Program-made: the position numbers and the translations under genes
Notes under the pieces: generated by a model
Told to the model about the DNA's origin: nothing
The model's database searches: none
The model's input: only the letters and a program-made list of their open reading frames with translations
Source of the DNA: Croceicoccus naphthovorans
GTDB lineage: Bacteria > Pseudomonadota > Alphaproteobacteria > Sphingomonadales > Sphingomonadaceae
Length of the DNA stretch: 64,000 nucleotides
NCBI RefSeq assembly: GCF_001028705.1
Contig: NZ_CP011770.1
Span: 2,173,501 to 2,237,500 of the forward strand
Reading direction: 5' to 3'
Part shown: positions 57,663 through 64,000 of the stretch, piece by piece
Layout: each line of letters begins with the position of its first letter
How positions within the stretch are numbered: position 1 is the stretch's first letter

Positions 57663-57996
57663 AGTGATTGCCGTTTGAACCGTTATTGCCGCCTTGGCCA
57701 GCATTGCCGTTATTCGGGGTGGTTTCCTGTGACGGCAGATCGCCCACATCGGGCGCAGTCGGCTGTCCGGACAGCGGGGCACCCGCCGGTCCGTCAGCTA
57801 TGGGCAAGCCAGCCTGATGGCCGTGCGCCGCCATCGCCGTTTTGTAGACGTTGCTCGACGCGCTGTTCACGCCAGAGGCTACCGTATTCGCCATCTTGAC
57901 GACGCCTCCGCCCAATCCGCCCAGAACAACACACAGGATTAGCGCATATTCCGCAGACGTTGCCGCGCGGTCTTCAGCCCACAACACCCTGAACAT
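57625..57996 (-). CDS. Flp-like prepilin with long glycine/asparagine-rich tail
   Basis: A 123-residue protein. The first 40 residues look like a Flp prepilin: short leader MFRVLWAEDRA, the ATSAEY motif, and a hydrophobic helix ALILCVVLGGLGGGVVKMA. The cleavage position has Ala instead of the usual Gly. Unlike 55-65-residue Flp pilins it continues for about 60 residues, ending in a Gly/Asn-rich, low-complexity stretch (NNGNAGQGGNNGSNGNHYG) with Cys near the end. It may be a minor or tip pilin. It overlaps the DUF488 start. Confidence 0.75.
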   Translation of the reverse strand: MFRVLWAEDRAATSAEYALILCVVLGGLGGGVVKMANTVASGVNSASSNVYKTAMAAHGHQAGLPIADGPAGAPLSGQPTAPDVGDLPSQETTPNNGNAGQGGNNGSNGNHYGQCKNGKRDCG

Positions 57997-58107
57997 AGGG
58001 AAAACTTTCGAAGACCCCGGTTGCCAGATGCATCGGGTCCAGCTCTAACTGCGCCCACCCGCGTTAACGATGTACCTTAGGAAATGGGCGAAATATTCGT
58101 TAACGCA

Positions 58108-58479
58108 TCAAAATAGTCGCGAGCCATTGGGCACCGGCTTGTCGGGCGCGAACAAGGTGACTTCGCCCGCCTCATCCGCAAAGCCCAGCGTCAGCACTTC
58201 CGACATGATCGGCCCGATCTGGCGCGGCGGAAAATTGACGACGGCGGCGACCTGCCGTCCGATCAGGTCTTCGCAAGCATAGTTGGCGACAACCTGCGCG
58301 CTGGACTTCTTCGTGCCGATCGTGGGGCCGAAATCGATGTGCAGGATATGCGCGGGCTTGCGCGCCTTGGCGAAGGGTTCGGCGGATACGACCGTGCCGA
58401 CGCGGATATCGACCTTCAGGAAGGCACCGAAATCGATGGGATCGGCGGGCGGCGCTGCGGGATCGTGGGTGACGTGCAT
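58108..58479 (-). CDS. tRNA-binding-domain protein, CsaA-like
   Basis: A 123-residue protein with the EMAP/Trbp111-type OB fold. The motif order is FGAFLKVDIRVGTVVSAEPF, HILHIDFG, KKSSAQVVANYACEDLIGRQ, VNFPPRQIGPIMSEVLTLGF and a C-terminal PNGSRLF. This matches CsaA rather than the MetRS C-terminal domain. Proteins of this type bind tRNA and were proposed as export chaperones. I chose the ATG of MHVTHDP, as the longer reading is antisense-like and overlaps the upstream gene. Confidence 0.9.
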   Translation of the reverse strand: MHVTHDPAAPPADPIDFGAFLKVDIRVGTVVSAEPFAKARKPAHILHIDFGPTIGTKKSSAQVVANYACEDLIGRQVAAVVNFPPRQIGPIMSEVLTLGFADEAGEVTLFAPDKPVPNGSRLF

Positions 58480-58529
58480 GACCGCCACTTCGCGCGGGGC
58501 AACGGCCTTGGCAACCCGTGATGCGCGGG

Positions 58530-58862
58530 TCAGCGCTGGAATTGCGCGATGTCGAGCGTTTCGGACGGGCCGAACCAGATCACATGCTGTGTATGATCGG
58601 CCAGGTCGTCGCCCGTCTCCAGATGCGCGAAGATCGTCAGATCGCCCCGGTTCTGCGCCATCCACGCGGCGAAATCACCAAACCGTTCGGGCGGCACCGT
58701 CAACTGGCAACTGCCGCGCGGATGCGGTCCGACCGGGACGGTATGAAAGCGCCCGACCGCAATCGGAAGTAGCGCAGAGGCCCGCGCGGCCAGATCGCGC
58801 GCCGCGTCGACCTCCGCCGGATCGAAATAGATATGCGCGTGGTAACAGTCGATCTGGGCCAT
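58530..58862 (-). CDS. DOPA 4,5-dioxygenase-family protein
   Basis: A 110-residue single-domain protein. The N-terminal CYHAHIYFDP, HTVPVGPHPRGSCQL in the middle and HTQHVIWFGP near the end bring together the histidines of the DOPA-4,5-dioxygenase family, an extradiol-type enzyme in plants and fungi. Bacterial members are common but mostly untested. The ATG of MAQIDC is preferred to one three codons earlier. It lies 50 bp upstream of the CsaA-like gene, probably in one transcript, and is separated from pccA by a hairpin. Confidence 0.85.
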   Translation of the reverse strand: MAQIDCYHAHIYFDPAEVDAARDLAARASALLPIAVGRFHTVPVGPHPRGSCQLTVPPERFGDFAAWMAQNRGDLTIFAHLETGDDLADHTQHVIWFGPSETLDIAQFQR

Positions 58863-58880
58863 AGTGCGCAAAGTTTAGCG

Positions 58881-58907
58881 CTGCCCCTCCCCAACGGGAA
58901 GGGGCAG
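58881..58907 (-). terminator. pccA terminator
   Basis: CTGCCCC and GGGGCAG form a 7-bp stem extended by CCC/GGG with a small bulge, in the 52-bp gap after the pccA stop. No long T-run follows, but the position suits termination of the propionate operon. Confidence 0.6.
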
Positions 58908-58914
58908 CAAACGC

Positions 58915-60954
58915 TTATTCCAGTTCGAGGATGACGGCATCCACCGCCAGGCTCTCCCCCGCCTTGGCGTTCACGGACTTCACCACGCCCGCCTTTTCGG
59001 CGCGCAGGATGTTTTCCATCTTCATCGCCTCCACCACGGCAAGCGGCTGGCCCGGCTGAACCTCGTCGCCCTCGGCCACGTTCAGCGAAACCAGCAGGCC
59101 CGGCATCGGGCAGATCAGGAACTTCGAAAGATCCGGCGGGACCTTTTCGATCATGTGCTTGTCGAATTGCGCGATCGTGGTCGGCAAGACGCGCAGGACG
59201 TGCTTTGCGCCGCGCGTCGTGATCTCGAACCCCGCCGGGACGGGCTTTACCTGCACGGTCAGTTCCTCGCCGCCCTCACCGTTTTCGTCGCTGTCGAACA
59301 CGGCTGAGACGCTGCGCTGGCCCGGCGTGTATTCCATTGCTAGGTCGACAGGTTCGCCGTCGATGCTGATCTCGTCGCCCGACAGGACGGCGTTGTGGAA
59401 CTCGCCGTCGATCTTCACGCTCCACTCGGCGGGCGGGCTGAGGCGGTTGCCAAGCTGACCGTCGATCCGGCGCGCGCGATCGGCATAGGCCGCAGCGATG
59501 AACGCGCCGATAGCGGCCAGCCGCGTGCGCAGCGTGCGACCGGCGGGCGCGCCTTCGAAACCGTCGGGATATTCCTCTGCAATGAAGCCGGTGGTCAATT
59601 CGCCCGAGCGGAAGCGCGGATGCTGCATCAGCGCCGAGACGAAGTCGATGTTGTGGCCCAGCCCCTCGATCTCGAACGCGTCCAGCGCCTTGATCTGCAG
59701 GTCCGCCGCCTCGTCACGGGTCGGCGCCCAGGTGATCAGCTTGGCGATCATCGGGTCGTAGAACATCGACACCTCGCCGCCTTCCATGACGCCGTCGTCA
59801 ACGCGGACGCCACCGTTGTCGACGTCTACGCCGCGAATGCCGCCCTTCCAGCCGGGGACCGGCGGGTCATAACGGACAAGTCGACCCGTCGAGGGCAGGA
59901 AGCCGCGATAGGGGTCTTCGGCATAGACGCGGTTCTCGATGGCCCAGCCGTCGATCTTCACGTCGTCCTGCGTCATTTCCAGCTTTTGCCCGGCGGCAAC
60001 GCGGATCATCTGTTCGACAAGGTCGATGCCGGTGATGCACTCTGTCACCGGGTGTTCGACCTGAAGACGAGTGTTCATTTCGAGAAAGTAGAACGACTGC
60101 CCGGTCTTGTCCGCGCCGCTGACGATCAGTTCTACCGTACCCGCGCTATAGTATCCGACGGCGCGCGACAGGGCGACGCATTGCTCCCCCATCGCCTTGC
60201 GCATTTCTGGCGTGACGAAGGGCGACGGCGCCTCTTCAACAACCTTCTGGTGGCGACGCTGGATCGAGCATTCACGCTCGTTCAGATAGAGAATGTTGCC
60301 GTGCTTGTCGCCAAGGATCTGGATTTCGATGTGGCGCGGGTTCTCGATGAACTTCTCGATGAAGACACGATCGTCGCCGAAGCTGTTCAGGCCTTCACGC
60401 TTGGTGGCTTCGAACCCTTCGCGCACGTCGGTTTCGCTATAAGCAAGGCGCATGCCCTTGCCGCCACCGCCCGCGCTGGCCTTCATCATCACCGGATAGC
60501 CGATGTCGTTAGAAATCTCGACCGCGTGCTCGGTATCGCGGATTTCTCCGACGAAGCCGGGGACGACGTTGACGCCCGCTTCCTTGGCCAGCTTCTTGGA
60601 CTCGATCTTGTCGCCCATCGCGGCGATGGCATTCACCGGCGGGCCGATGAACTCGATGTTCTCCGCCGCAAGGGCCTCTGCGAACGAGGTGCGTTCGGAC
60701 AGGAAGCCATAGCCGGGGTGAACGGCCTCTGCGCCGGTCTGCTTGCAGGCCGCGATGATCTTGTCCGCGATCAGGTACGATTCCGCCGCGGGCGCGGGGC
60801 CGATGTGCACCGCCTCGTCCGCCATCTGCACGAAGGGCGCGGCGGCGTCGGCGTCGGAATATACGGCCACGGTCTTGATGCCCATGCGATGAGCAGTCTT
60901 GATGACGCGGCAAGCGATTTCGCCGCGGTTGGCGATAAGGATTTTCTTAAACAT
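58915..60954 (-). CDS. pccA: Propionyl-CoA carboxylase, biotin-containing alpha subunit
   Basis: A 679-residue acyl-CoA carboxylase alpha chain. Biotin carboxylase domain (ILIANRGEIACRVIKTA, SAGGGGKGMRLAYSE, EMNTRLQVEHPVTE), a BT linker of about 150 residues, and the biotinyl domain with EAMKMENILRAE. Assigned to propionyl-CoA because methylmalonyl-CoA mutase is in the same operon and because it is clearly distinct from the leucine-type paralogue elsewhere in the window. The beta subunit is not seen here. The ATG overlaps the DUF3445 stop (TGATG). Confidence 0.95.
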   Translation of the reverse strand: MFKKILIANRGEIACRVIKTAHRMGIKTVAVYSDADAAAPFVQMADEAVHIGPAPAAESYLIADKIIAACKQTGAEAVHPGYGFLSERTSFAEALAAENIEFIGPPVNAIAAMGDKIESKKLAKEAGVNVVPGFVGEIRDTEHAVEISNDIGYPVMMKASAGGGGKGMRLAYSETDVREGFEATKREGLNSFGDDRVFIEKFIENPRHIEIQILGDKHGNILYLNERECSIQRRHQKVVEEAPSPFVTPEMRKAMGEQCVALSRAVGYYSAGTVELIVSGADKTGQSFYFLEMNTRLQVEHPVTECITGIDLVEQMIRVAAGQKLEMTQDDVKIDGWAIENRVYAEDPYRGFLPSTGRLVRYDPPVPGWKGGIRGVDVDNGGVRVDDGVMEGGEVSMFYDPMIAKLITWAPTRDEAADLQIKALDAFEIEGLGHNIDFVSALMQHPRFRSGELTTGFIAEEYPDGFEGAPAGRTLRTRLAAIGAFIAAAYADRARRIDGQLGNRLSPPAEWSVKIDGEFHNAVLSGDEISIDGEPVDLAMEYTPGQRSVSAVFDSDENGEGGEELTVQVKPVPAGFEITTRGAKHVLRVLPTTIAQFDKHMIEKVPPDLSKFLICPMPGLLVSLNVAEGDEVQPGQPLAVVEAMKMENILRAEKAGVVKSVNAKAGESLAVDAVILELE

Positions 60955-61775
60955 CAGGCGGCTTCTTCCCTGTCGTCAGGTCTTGGATGGTGGAGGCGCT
61001 TGGCGGCATAACCGGCCAGCGCATTGGCATAGTGCGGAGCGGCGCGGCGATTGCCCTCGCCACCCGCGAAACCTTCGATGGACTGCGCGATGCGCGCGAC
61101 GCCCGCGTCGGACAGCGTGCCCAGCGGCACGACGTGAATACCGATAGTAAAGACGATCGCGCCCGATTTCGGCAGCTTGCGCAGCGTCTCTCGCTCGCAC
61201 CGCACGAACAGCTTTTCGCCCGCGTTCTCGGTCGTGACATGCGCGAAACGAGCGGCGGGATCGTCGGTGGGCAAATAGCGCCAATCGCCGTTCGCCATCA
61301 CGAATGCATTGGTGCGCCCGAAGATATGGGGGGCGCGCAGACCGTCCATGAACTTGTCGACCGCCGTTGCCAATTGATCCGCATAGCCGTCGATGGGAGC
61401 ATGCACGTCGAGCATCGGCTTGCCGATCTTGTCGGCCAGATGCCAATCGGTCGGAAATGCGACGGCGGCTCCGGTCAGCACCCAGCGCCCCTGGTCGTCG
61501 CGGTTGAGCAGGCAAAAGTCTTCCCAATGCGCGCGGGCGACTTGCTCCAGCCCGCCTTCGATGCCGAGCATAGCGGCCAGTTCGGTCTCTGCGGCGCGCG
61601 CTTCGGACAGGACGCTGACGCTATCAGGGTGTGCATCGAAGGCCTCGGCACGCGGTGGCAAGTTCGGCTCACGCGCCAGCCATTCACTCTCGGCCAAACG
61701 CACCAGTCCCATGCGCAGCGGGCCGGAAACGCGCGCGCTTGGCAACAGTGCCTCTACCGAGAAGCCAAGGCTCAC
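60954..61775 (-). CDS. DUF3445 protein (heme-dependent oxidative N-demethylase-like)
   Basis: A 273-residue soluble protein of the DUF3445 family. Family features are the central PIDGYADQLATAVDKFMDGL and WHLADKIGKPMLDVHAPI, then RTNAFVMANGDWRYLPT. One characterised family branch is a heme-dependent oxidative N-demethylase; whether this copy binds heme is unknown. The start is a GTG that overlaps the stop of the upstream small permease gene (GTGA); a longer reading would run opposite to it. It is locked between that gene and pccA, suggesting a link with propionate or methylamine-type metabolism that has not been explained. Confidence 0.8.
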   Translation of the reverse strand: MSLGFSVEALLPSARVSGPLRMGLVRLAESEWLAREPNLPPRAEAFDAHPDSVSVLSEARAAETELAAMLGIEGGLEQVARAHWEDFCLLNRDDQGRWVLTGAAVAFPTDWHLADKIGKPMLDVHAPIDGYADQLATAVDKFMDGLRAPHIFGRTNAFVMANGDWRYLPTDDPAARFAHVTTENAGEKLFVRCERETLRKLPKSGAIVFTIGIHVVPLGTLSDAGVARIAQSIEGFAGGEGNRRAAPHYANALAGYAAKRLHHPRPDDREEAA

Positions 61776-62233
61776 AGCGGTTTCCTTGCCAGATAGACGC
61801 CAAGCGCCATGACCGCGATGCCAAGCAAGCGCTGCCCCGTCAGTGCCGACGGTATAGCACCAAGCCAGCCGAAATGATCGATCGCCGCCGCCGCGACCAA
61901 CTGGCCCAGCAGCACGAAGAAGATCGCATTGCCCACGCCGATGCGCGGCGCGGCGAACGAAACCGTGGTGGCATACAACAGGATGAATAGTGCGCCGAAC
62001 CAGATCCACGGCCGCTCGAAGTGCAAAACCTCACGCGAAGGCAATCCGTTGACCGCAAGCAACACCAGAGCCACCGCAAAGCCGACGGCAAACGCCGCAG
62101 CGGTCGCCGCAATCGGACCGCCCAGCTGGCTCGACAGGGATGAGTTAAGCGCCGCGAACACGGGAATCCCAAGGCCCGCGACGAACATCATCGCGGCAAT
62201 CCACAGGAAGCCCATATGCGGCTGGCCGCTCAT
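61772..62233 (-). CDS. DMT-superfamily small transporter (DUF606/YdcZ)
   Basis: A 153-residue integral membrane protein with five hydrophobic helices (FLWIAAMMFVAGLGIPVFAA at the start, AIFFVLLGQLVAAAAI and LLGIAVMALGVYLA at the end). It has the architecture of the DUF606/YdcZ branch of the drug/metabolite superfamily, which work as dimers. Substrate is unknown. The ATG overlaps the stop of the methylmalonyl-CoA mutase gene (TAATG), and its own stop overlaps the DUF3445 start, so translation is coupled along the operon. Confidence 0.85.
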   Translation of the reverse strand: MSGQPHMGFLWIAAMMFVAGLGIPVFAALNSSLSSQLGGPIAATAAAFAVGFAVALVLLAVNGLPSREVLHFERPWIWFGALFILLYATTVSFAAPRIGVGNAIFFVLLGQLVAAAAIDHFGWLGAIPSALTGQRLLGIAVMALGVYLARKPL

Positions 62234-64000
62234 TACTCCGCCGCCTCATCCAGTTCTTCACCCGCAGGCGGCATGTTGTGGCCCAGCAGGCGCAGCACGT
62301 CCGCCGCGCATTCGACCACGTTCGAACCCGGACCGTAGATGCCCTGCACCCCGGCATCGCGCAGGTACTGGTAATCGCTGGGCGGGATCACGCCGCCAGC
62401 CGTTACCTTGATGTCGGCACGGCCCGCTTCCTTGAGCAGGTGGATCAGTTCTGGGATCAGCGTCTTGTGCCCGGCGGCCAGTGACGACGCGCCAATCAGG
62501 TCCACGCCGTTTTCCAACGCCATGTCGCGCGTTTCGGACGGGGTCTGGAACAGCGGGCCGGAGACGACCTCGAAGCCCATGTCGGCAAAGGCGCTGGCGA
62601 TCACGTTCGCGCCGCGATCGTGGCCGTCCTGACCCATCTTGGCGATCATCACCTTGGGCTTGCGACCAAGGCGGCGCTCCACCGCCGCAACCCCGTCGAC
62701 CACCGCCTGATAGCGGCTGTCATCGGCATAGGCCGCACCGTAAACGCCCTTCACCGGACGCGGCATCGTGTCATAGCGCCCGAAGGCGGTTTCCATCGCA
62801 TCCGAAATTTCGCCGAGGCTGGCGCGTTCACGCGCGGCATCGACGGCCAGCGCCAGCAGGTTGCCGGTTCCGGCAGCGCCTTCGCGCAGGGCCTGGAGCG
62901 CCGCCTGACACTTCGCCTCGTCGCGGCTGGCGCGCATCTTTTCCAGACGCTTGATCTGCGCCTGACGGACGGCGGTGTTGTCGATGTCCAGCGTCTCGAT
63001 CGGGTCTTCGTCTTTCAGGCGGAACTTGTTGACCCCGACGATGACGTCATCGCCCTTGTCGACCCGCGCCTGACGGCCTGCCGCGGCTTCCTCGATCATC
63101 GCCTTGGGCCAGCCGGCGGCGACCGCCTTGGCCATGCCGCCTTCGTTCTCAACCCGTTCGATGATCGACCATGCCTCGTCGACCAGCGCCTTGGTCAGCG
63201 CCTCGACATAGTAGGACCCGCCCAGCGGATCGACCACGTTGGTCATGCCGGTCTCTTCCTGGATCACGATCTGCGTGTTGCGCGCGATACGGGCGGAAAA
63301 GTCGGTTGGCAGCGCGATGGCTTCATCCAGCGCGTTGGTGTGCAGCGATTGCGTCCCGCCCAGCATCGCGGCCATCGCCTCGATCGTTGTGCGCATGACG
63401 TTGTTGTACGGGTCCTGCTCGGTCAGGCTGACACCGCTGGTCTGGCAGTGCGTGCGCAGCATCTTGGACCGTTCGGACTGCGCGCCAAGCTGCGTCATCG
63501 CGCGGTGCCACAGCGTGCGGGCCGCGCGTAGCTTCGCGATTTCCATGAAGAAGTTCATGCCGATGGCAAAGAAGAACGACAGGCGCCCCGCAAACTTGTC
63601 GATGTCCAGCCCGCTGGCCACGCCGTACTTTACGTATTCCATACCGTCGGCGATGGTGAAGGCCAGTTCCTGCACCTGCGTCGCGCCGGCCTCCTGCATG
63701 TGATAGCCGGAAATCGAAATCGAGTTGAACTTGGGCATGTGGTCGGACGTGTATGAAAAGATGTCCGAAATGATCCGCATGCTGGGTTCGGGCGGATAGA
63801 TGTAGGTGTTGCGGACCATGAACTCTTTCAGAATGTCGTTCTGGATGGTCCCTGTCAGCTGGTCCGGCGAAACGCCCTGTTCCTCCGCCGCGATGATATA
63901 GAAGGCAAGGCACGGGATTACCGCGCCGTTCATCGTCATCGACACGCTCATCTGGTCGAGCGGGATTTGGTCGAAGAGGATCTTCATGTCCTCGACAGAG
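62233..64000 (-). CDS. Methylmalonyl-CoA mutase, N-terminus beyond window
   Basis: The visible 588 residues are the C-terminal part of the B12-dependent enzyme that interconverts methylmalonyl-CoA and succinyl-CoA. The (alpha/beta)8 barrel includes [55 protein letters not shown] and [16 protein letters not shown]. The cobalamin domain shows the base-off DxHxxG site [16 protein letters not shown], with GASSLAAGH and [13 protein letters not shown]. Together with pccA it forms the propionyl-CoA to succinyl-CoA route. About 130 N-terminal residues are missing. It is the large catalytic subunit type (single-chain length) by its B12 domain. Confidence 0.96.
   Translation of the reverse strand, partial: SVEDMKILFDQIPLDQMSVSMTMNGAVIPCLAFYIIAAEEQGVSPDQLTGTIQNDILKEFMVRNTYIYPPEPSMRIISDIFSYTSDHMPKFNSISISGYHMQEAGATQVQELAFTIADGMEYVKYGVASGLDIDKFAGRLSFFFAIGMNFFMEIAKLRAARTLWHRAMTQLGAQSERSKMLRTHCQTSGVSLTEQDPYNNVMRTTIEAMAAMLGGTQSLHTNALDEAIALPTDFSARIARNTQIVIQEETGMTNVVDPLGGSYYVEALTKALVDEAWSIIERVENEGGMAKAVAAGWPKAMIEEAAAGRQARVDKGDDVIVGVNKFRLKDEDPIETLDIDNTAVRQAQIKRLEKMRASRDEAKCQAALQALREGAAGTGNLLALAVDAARERASLGEISDAMETAFGRYDTMPRPVKGVYGAAYADDSRYQAVVDGVAAVERRLGRKPKVMIAKMGQDGHDRGANVIASAFADMGFEVVSGPLFQTPSETRDMALENGVDLIGASSLAAGHKTLIPELIHLLKEAGRADIKVTAGGVIPPSDYQYLRDAGVQGIYGPGSNVVECAADVLRLLGHNMPPAGEELDEAAE

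Noticed and set aside
57997..58107. GTTAACG-containing motifs as CtrA sites upstream of the Flp-like gene
   Set aside because: TTAA half-sites occur but the spacing is not the TTAA-N7-TTAA of CtrA, so I do not claim a site. I see nothing else in this 111-bp gap.

Overview
The window reads as a chromosomal segment of a GC-rich alphaproteobacterium of the order Sphingomonadales, most likely in or near the Erythrobacteraceae. This is inferred, not computed. The signs are the abundance of TonB-dependent receptors, the pairing of receptor, 'tryptophan halogenase', SapC and cupin genes, Flp pilins, and the alphaproteobacterial style of the housekeeping genes. Genes are dense, with many ATGA, GTGA, TGATG and TAATG start/stop overlaps. 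I see no prophage, insertion sequence or CRISPR array.

Layout. 1-7.6 kb: guaA (cut by the left edge), a 29-residue membrane peptide, a ZIP metal transporter, an exported M20 peptidase, gyrB, and an osmC / low-molecular-weight phosphatase pair. 7.6-12.8 kb: a unit of TonB-dependent receptor, alpha/beta-hydrolase and MFS transporter, divergent from a TetR gene, with a perfect 8-bp inverted repeat in the gap. 12.9-28 kb: the most distinctive region, ten minus-strand genes that read as a beta-glucan (laminarin-type) uptake and degradation locus: TonB-dependent receptor, halogenase, SapC, cupin protein, second halogenase, GH16 lipoprotein endoglucanase, LacI repressor, MFS transporter, GH3 glucosidase and FHS sugar transporter. 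A shared TGNNAACGTTNNCA operator lies upstream of both the receptor and the GH3 gene.

28-36 kb: a leucine-catabolism operon (ivd, a small membrane protein, and the carboxyltransferase and biotin subunits of methylcrotonyl-CoA carboxylase) divergent from a LysR gene, then an SLC13-type permease. 35.5-40 kb: mltG, fabF, acpP, aspS. 40-42 kb: two tandem paralogous genes of unknown function. 42.5-47.6 kb: rnd, oxyR, a phospholipase-D-family gene, a hemerythrin, tRNA-Arg(ACG) with a very strong terminator, and mutT. 47.7-50 kb: two Flp pilins and an M48-LysM lipoprotein. 50-56 kb: accA, xerD, an unknown exported protein coupled to a 47-residue membrane protein, then aroK-aroB. 56-58.9 kb: an OmpA-family protein, DUF488, a long-tailed Flp-like protein, a CsaA-like tRNA-binding protein and a DOPA-dioxygenase-like protein. 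58.9-64 kb: a propionate operon (methylmalonyl-CoA mutase cut by the right edge, a small permease, a DUF3445 protein, pccA).

Two intergenic spacers (about 42.27-42.53 and 48.30-48.56 kb) carry related, roughly 255-bp, almost fully palindromic elements that look like members of a dispersed MITE-like repeat family. All functional names rest on reading motifs and recalling families; no database search was run.
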